From Thermoplasmatales archaeon UBA582 (lineage in GTDB: Archaea; Thermoplasmatota; Thermoplasmata; Thermoplasmatales; Thermoplasmataceae): a stretch of DNA of 5,170 nt. A model generated the notes under the pieces. That model was not told where the DNA came from and did not search any database. It worked only from the letters and a program-made list of their open reading frames with translations. A program made the translations under genes and the position numbers. The stretch spans positions 1 to 5,170 of the forward strand of contig DAQB01000062.1 in assembly GCA_002502705.1 (NCBI GenBank). The letters are read 5' to 3'. This document shows positions 3,961-5,170 of the stretch, in pieces (position 1 is the stretch's first letter; the number at the start of each line of letters is the position of its first letter).

Positions 3961-5170
3961 TTAAGGTTTTTTGGATATATTGCCCGGCCACCAGTTATAT
4001 TTCTGTATGTAGAGCATTATCACTGGAACAAAGAAAGGCCAGCTGATAAACGTATCCACAAGCACACCCAGGGCCAGCCCTACTCCTATTTCATACATTA
4101 TTGGAATACCGGTGAATGACAGGGATATGAAAGTGACAAACAACAGAAGACCAAGCGTTATTATCACGCCTCCATTCTCCTCCACGGTTCTAGTTATAGC
4201 CTGCTCGGTGGTTTCTCCCTTCAGCATTTCCTCTCGCACTCTCGTTATCATGAATATATCATAATCCAGGCCAACTGCGAGCAGGGTTATCACAACGAAT
4301 ATCGGCAGGAATATTATAAGCGAGTAATGCAAGATGTCATGAATCAGTATATACGTTGCAGATAATGCCACAACCACAGCAACGAGAACCATTGCTATCA
4401 GTCTTAATGGAGTGAACATTGAAAAAATCTGTATGAAAAGTACTATGAATATCGCTATTATTAGTATTGGAACTGAAATATTGAACGTTGATGACGCATA
4501 GGAGAACACATCGCCGAGTCCCTGTGACACGCCTCCCATAAAAAATTGGAAATTATAACTGGATTCAAGGGCCGTAAGGTTTGTATTCAAGTGGTCGGTA
4601 TTTAATGTGCTTATCGGTTCCCATGCCAGGTTCTTCATTGTTATCTCGATCTGGACATAATGAGGATTATTGCCAATAAATGTCATCATTTCTGACAGGT
4701 AAAGTGGTTTAAAAGATGAGGATATGTTGTTGAGTGTATAATTAACCTCGTACCCGTACGGAAATGTAGGACCCTGTATTCCTGAAATGCCAGGCTGTGA
4801 CAGTATCTTTTGTTCTATTGCATTGATCGCTGCCACATCATTCGAATTGAACGAAATATTTCCTGAAACATTTGTGTAAAATGGCGTTGGGAACTCAACA
4901 ACTACGAAATTTCTGTCGAGGACATCCCCTCCAAAAGTGTAATTCACACCTTCTATTATTTGCGTAGACTGGCTGCTTGGAAGAAGCCCAAAAACATTGA
5001 GTCCTGTTGCCGTACTTTCATAAAAAAAGAGGGAAACAACTGTAAGTATCAGGAAGGCAGCAAATATTTTCTTCTTATTGTGAACGCTGAAATTGGCGAC
5101 TTTTTTCATTGCCTTCTCCAGTGGAATGTCACCTTCAAGCGAATATTTGTTTGGCCAGAATATCTTTCTT
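3961..5170 (-). CDS. MMPL/RND-family membrane transporter, C-terminal half (5' end outside window)
   Basis: Large membrane protein of the MmpL/HAE3 branch of the RND superfamily, which in relatives exports lipids, hopanoids or other hydrophobic compounds using the proton gradient; the substrate here is unknown. The frame stays open to the right edge, so the ATG at 5109 is internal: 20 further residues (RKIFWPNKYSLEGDIPLEKA) precede it. The roughly 402 residues present equal one of the two halves of a typical 700-1000-residue protein. Numbering from ATG 5109: transmembrane helix about 14-33, an extracellular glycosylation-site-rich domain about 34-210, then five helices at about 211-231, 236-256, 262-285, 312-332 and 337-368. 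The signature GLDYDIFMITRVREE (280-294) with its central Asp pair is the proposed proton-relay region of helix 4 of the repeat. FWPNK at the start of the fragment and WWPGN at its end are equivalent post-repeat motifs. It is convergent with the PepSY-like gene. Confidence 0.92.
   Translation of the reverse strand, partial: RKIFWPNKYSLEGDIPLEKAMKKVANFSVHNKKKIFAAFLILTVVSLFFYESTATGLNVFGLLPSSQSTQIIEGVNYTFGGDVLDRNFVVVEFPTPFYTNVSGNISFNSNDVAAINAIEQKILSQPGISGIQGPTFPYGYEVNYTLNNISSSFKPLYLSEMMTFIGNNPHYVQIEITMKNLAWEPISTLNTDHLNTNLTALESSYNFQFFMGGVSQGLGDVFSYASSTFNISVPILIIAIFIVLFIQIFSMFTPLRLIAMVLVAVVVALSATYILIHDILHYSLIIFLPIFVVITLLAVGLDYDIFMITRVREEMLKGETTEQAITRTVEENGGVIITLGLLLFVTFISLSFTGIPIMYEIGVGLALGVLVDTFISWPFFVPVIMLYIQKYNWWPGNISKKP

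Noticed and set aside
5107..5109. ATG 5109 as the true start of the MMPL gene
   Set aside because: The frame is open to the right edge with residues (FWPNK and following) typical of the linker between the two MMPL halves, so the gene continues outside the window.

Overview
The window looks like chromosomal DNA of a euryarchaeon, most probably a member of the Thermoplasmata/Thermoplasmatales (an acidophile related to Thermoplasma, Ferroplasma or Cuniculiplasma). The support is a UPF0147 protein and a stand-alone Lrp/AsnC effector domain (both typically archaeal), archaeal-type winged-helix regulators, TATA-box promoters, GGTGA-type ribosome binding sites, poly-T terminators, and surface proteins full of N-glycosylation sequons. 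The species call is an inference from gene content and cannot be fixed here.

Left part (1-1357), housekeeping and regulation. The 3' end of rpiA (ribose-5-phosphate isomerase A) enters on the + strand and converges, with interlocked stop codons, on a minus-strand winged-helix regulator (347-703) that has a C-terminal coiled coil. Upstream of that regulator is a separate minus-strand operon: a lone AsnC/RAM effector domain (1357-1040) overlapping by 4 bases a UPF0147 gene (1043-777). It ends in a T8 terminator, and the regulator's own promoter follows. That promoter contains a perfect 14-bp palindrome (728-741) that could be an operator.

Middle (1358-2399). A 262-bp divergent promoter region separates this operon from a plus-strand pair: a small three-helix membrane protein (1620-1904) and a tandem winged-helix regulator (1905-2399). 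Both lie in the same reading frame and are separated by one TGA codon. Together they have the architecture of a membrane-tethered transcription factor, either split into two subunits or interrupted by a stop.

Right part (2396-5170), cell envelope. A minus-strand type I surface protein rich in glycosylation sites (3397-2396) is divergent from a secreted PepSY-like protein (3498-3926). Their roughly 100-bp shared promoter region holds a perfect 7-4-7 inverted repeat. The PepSY-like gene converges, across a poly-T terminator, on the C-terminal half of an MMPL/RND-family membrane transporter that runs off the right edge.

A working model, and only inference, is that the membrane-associated regulator senses envelope state and controls the neighbouring surface-protein genes. 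No mobile element, CRISPR array, tRNA or rRNA was seen. Six of the seven complete genes use or probably use GTG or TTG starts, so start choice relied on ribosome binding sites and promoter spacing.
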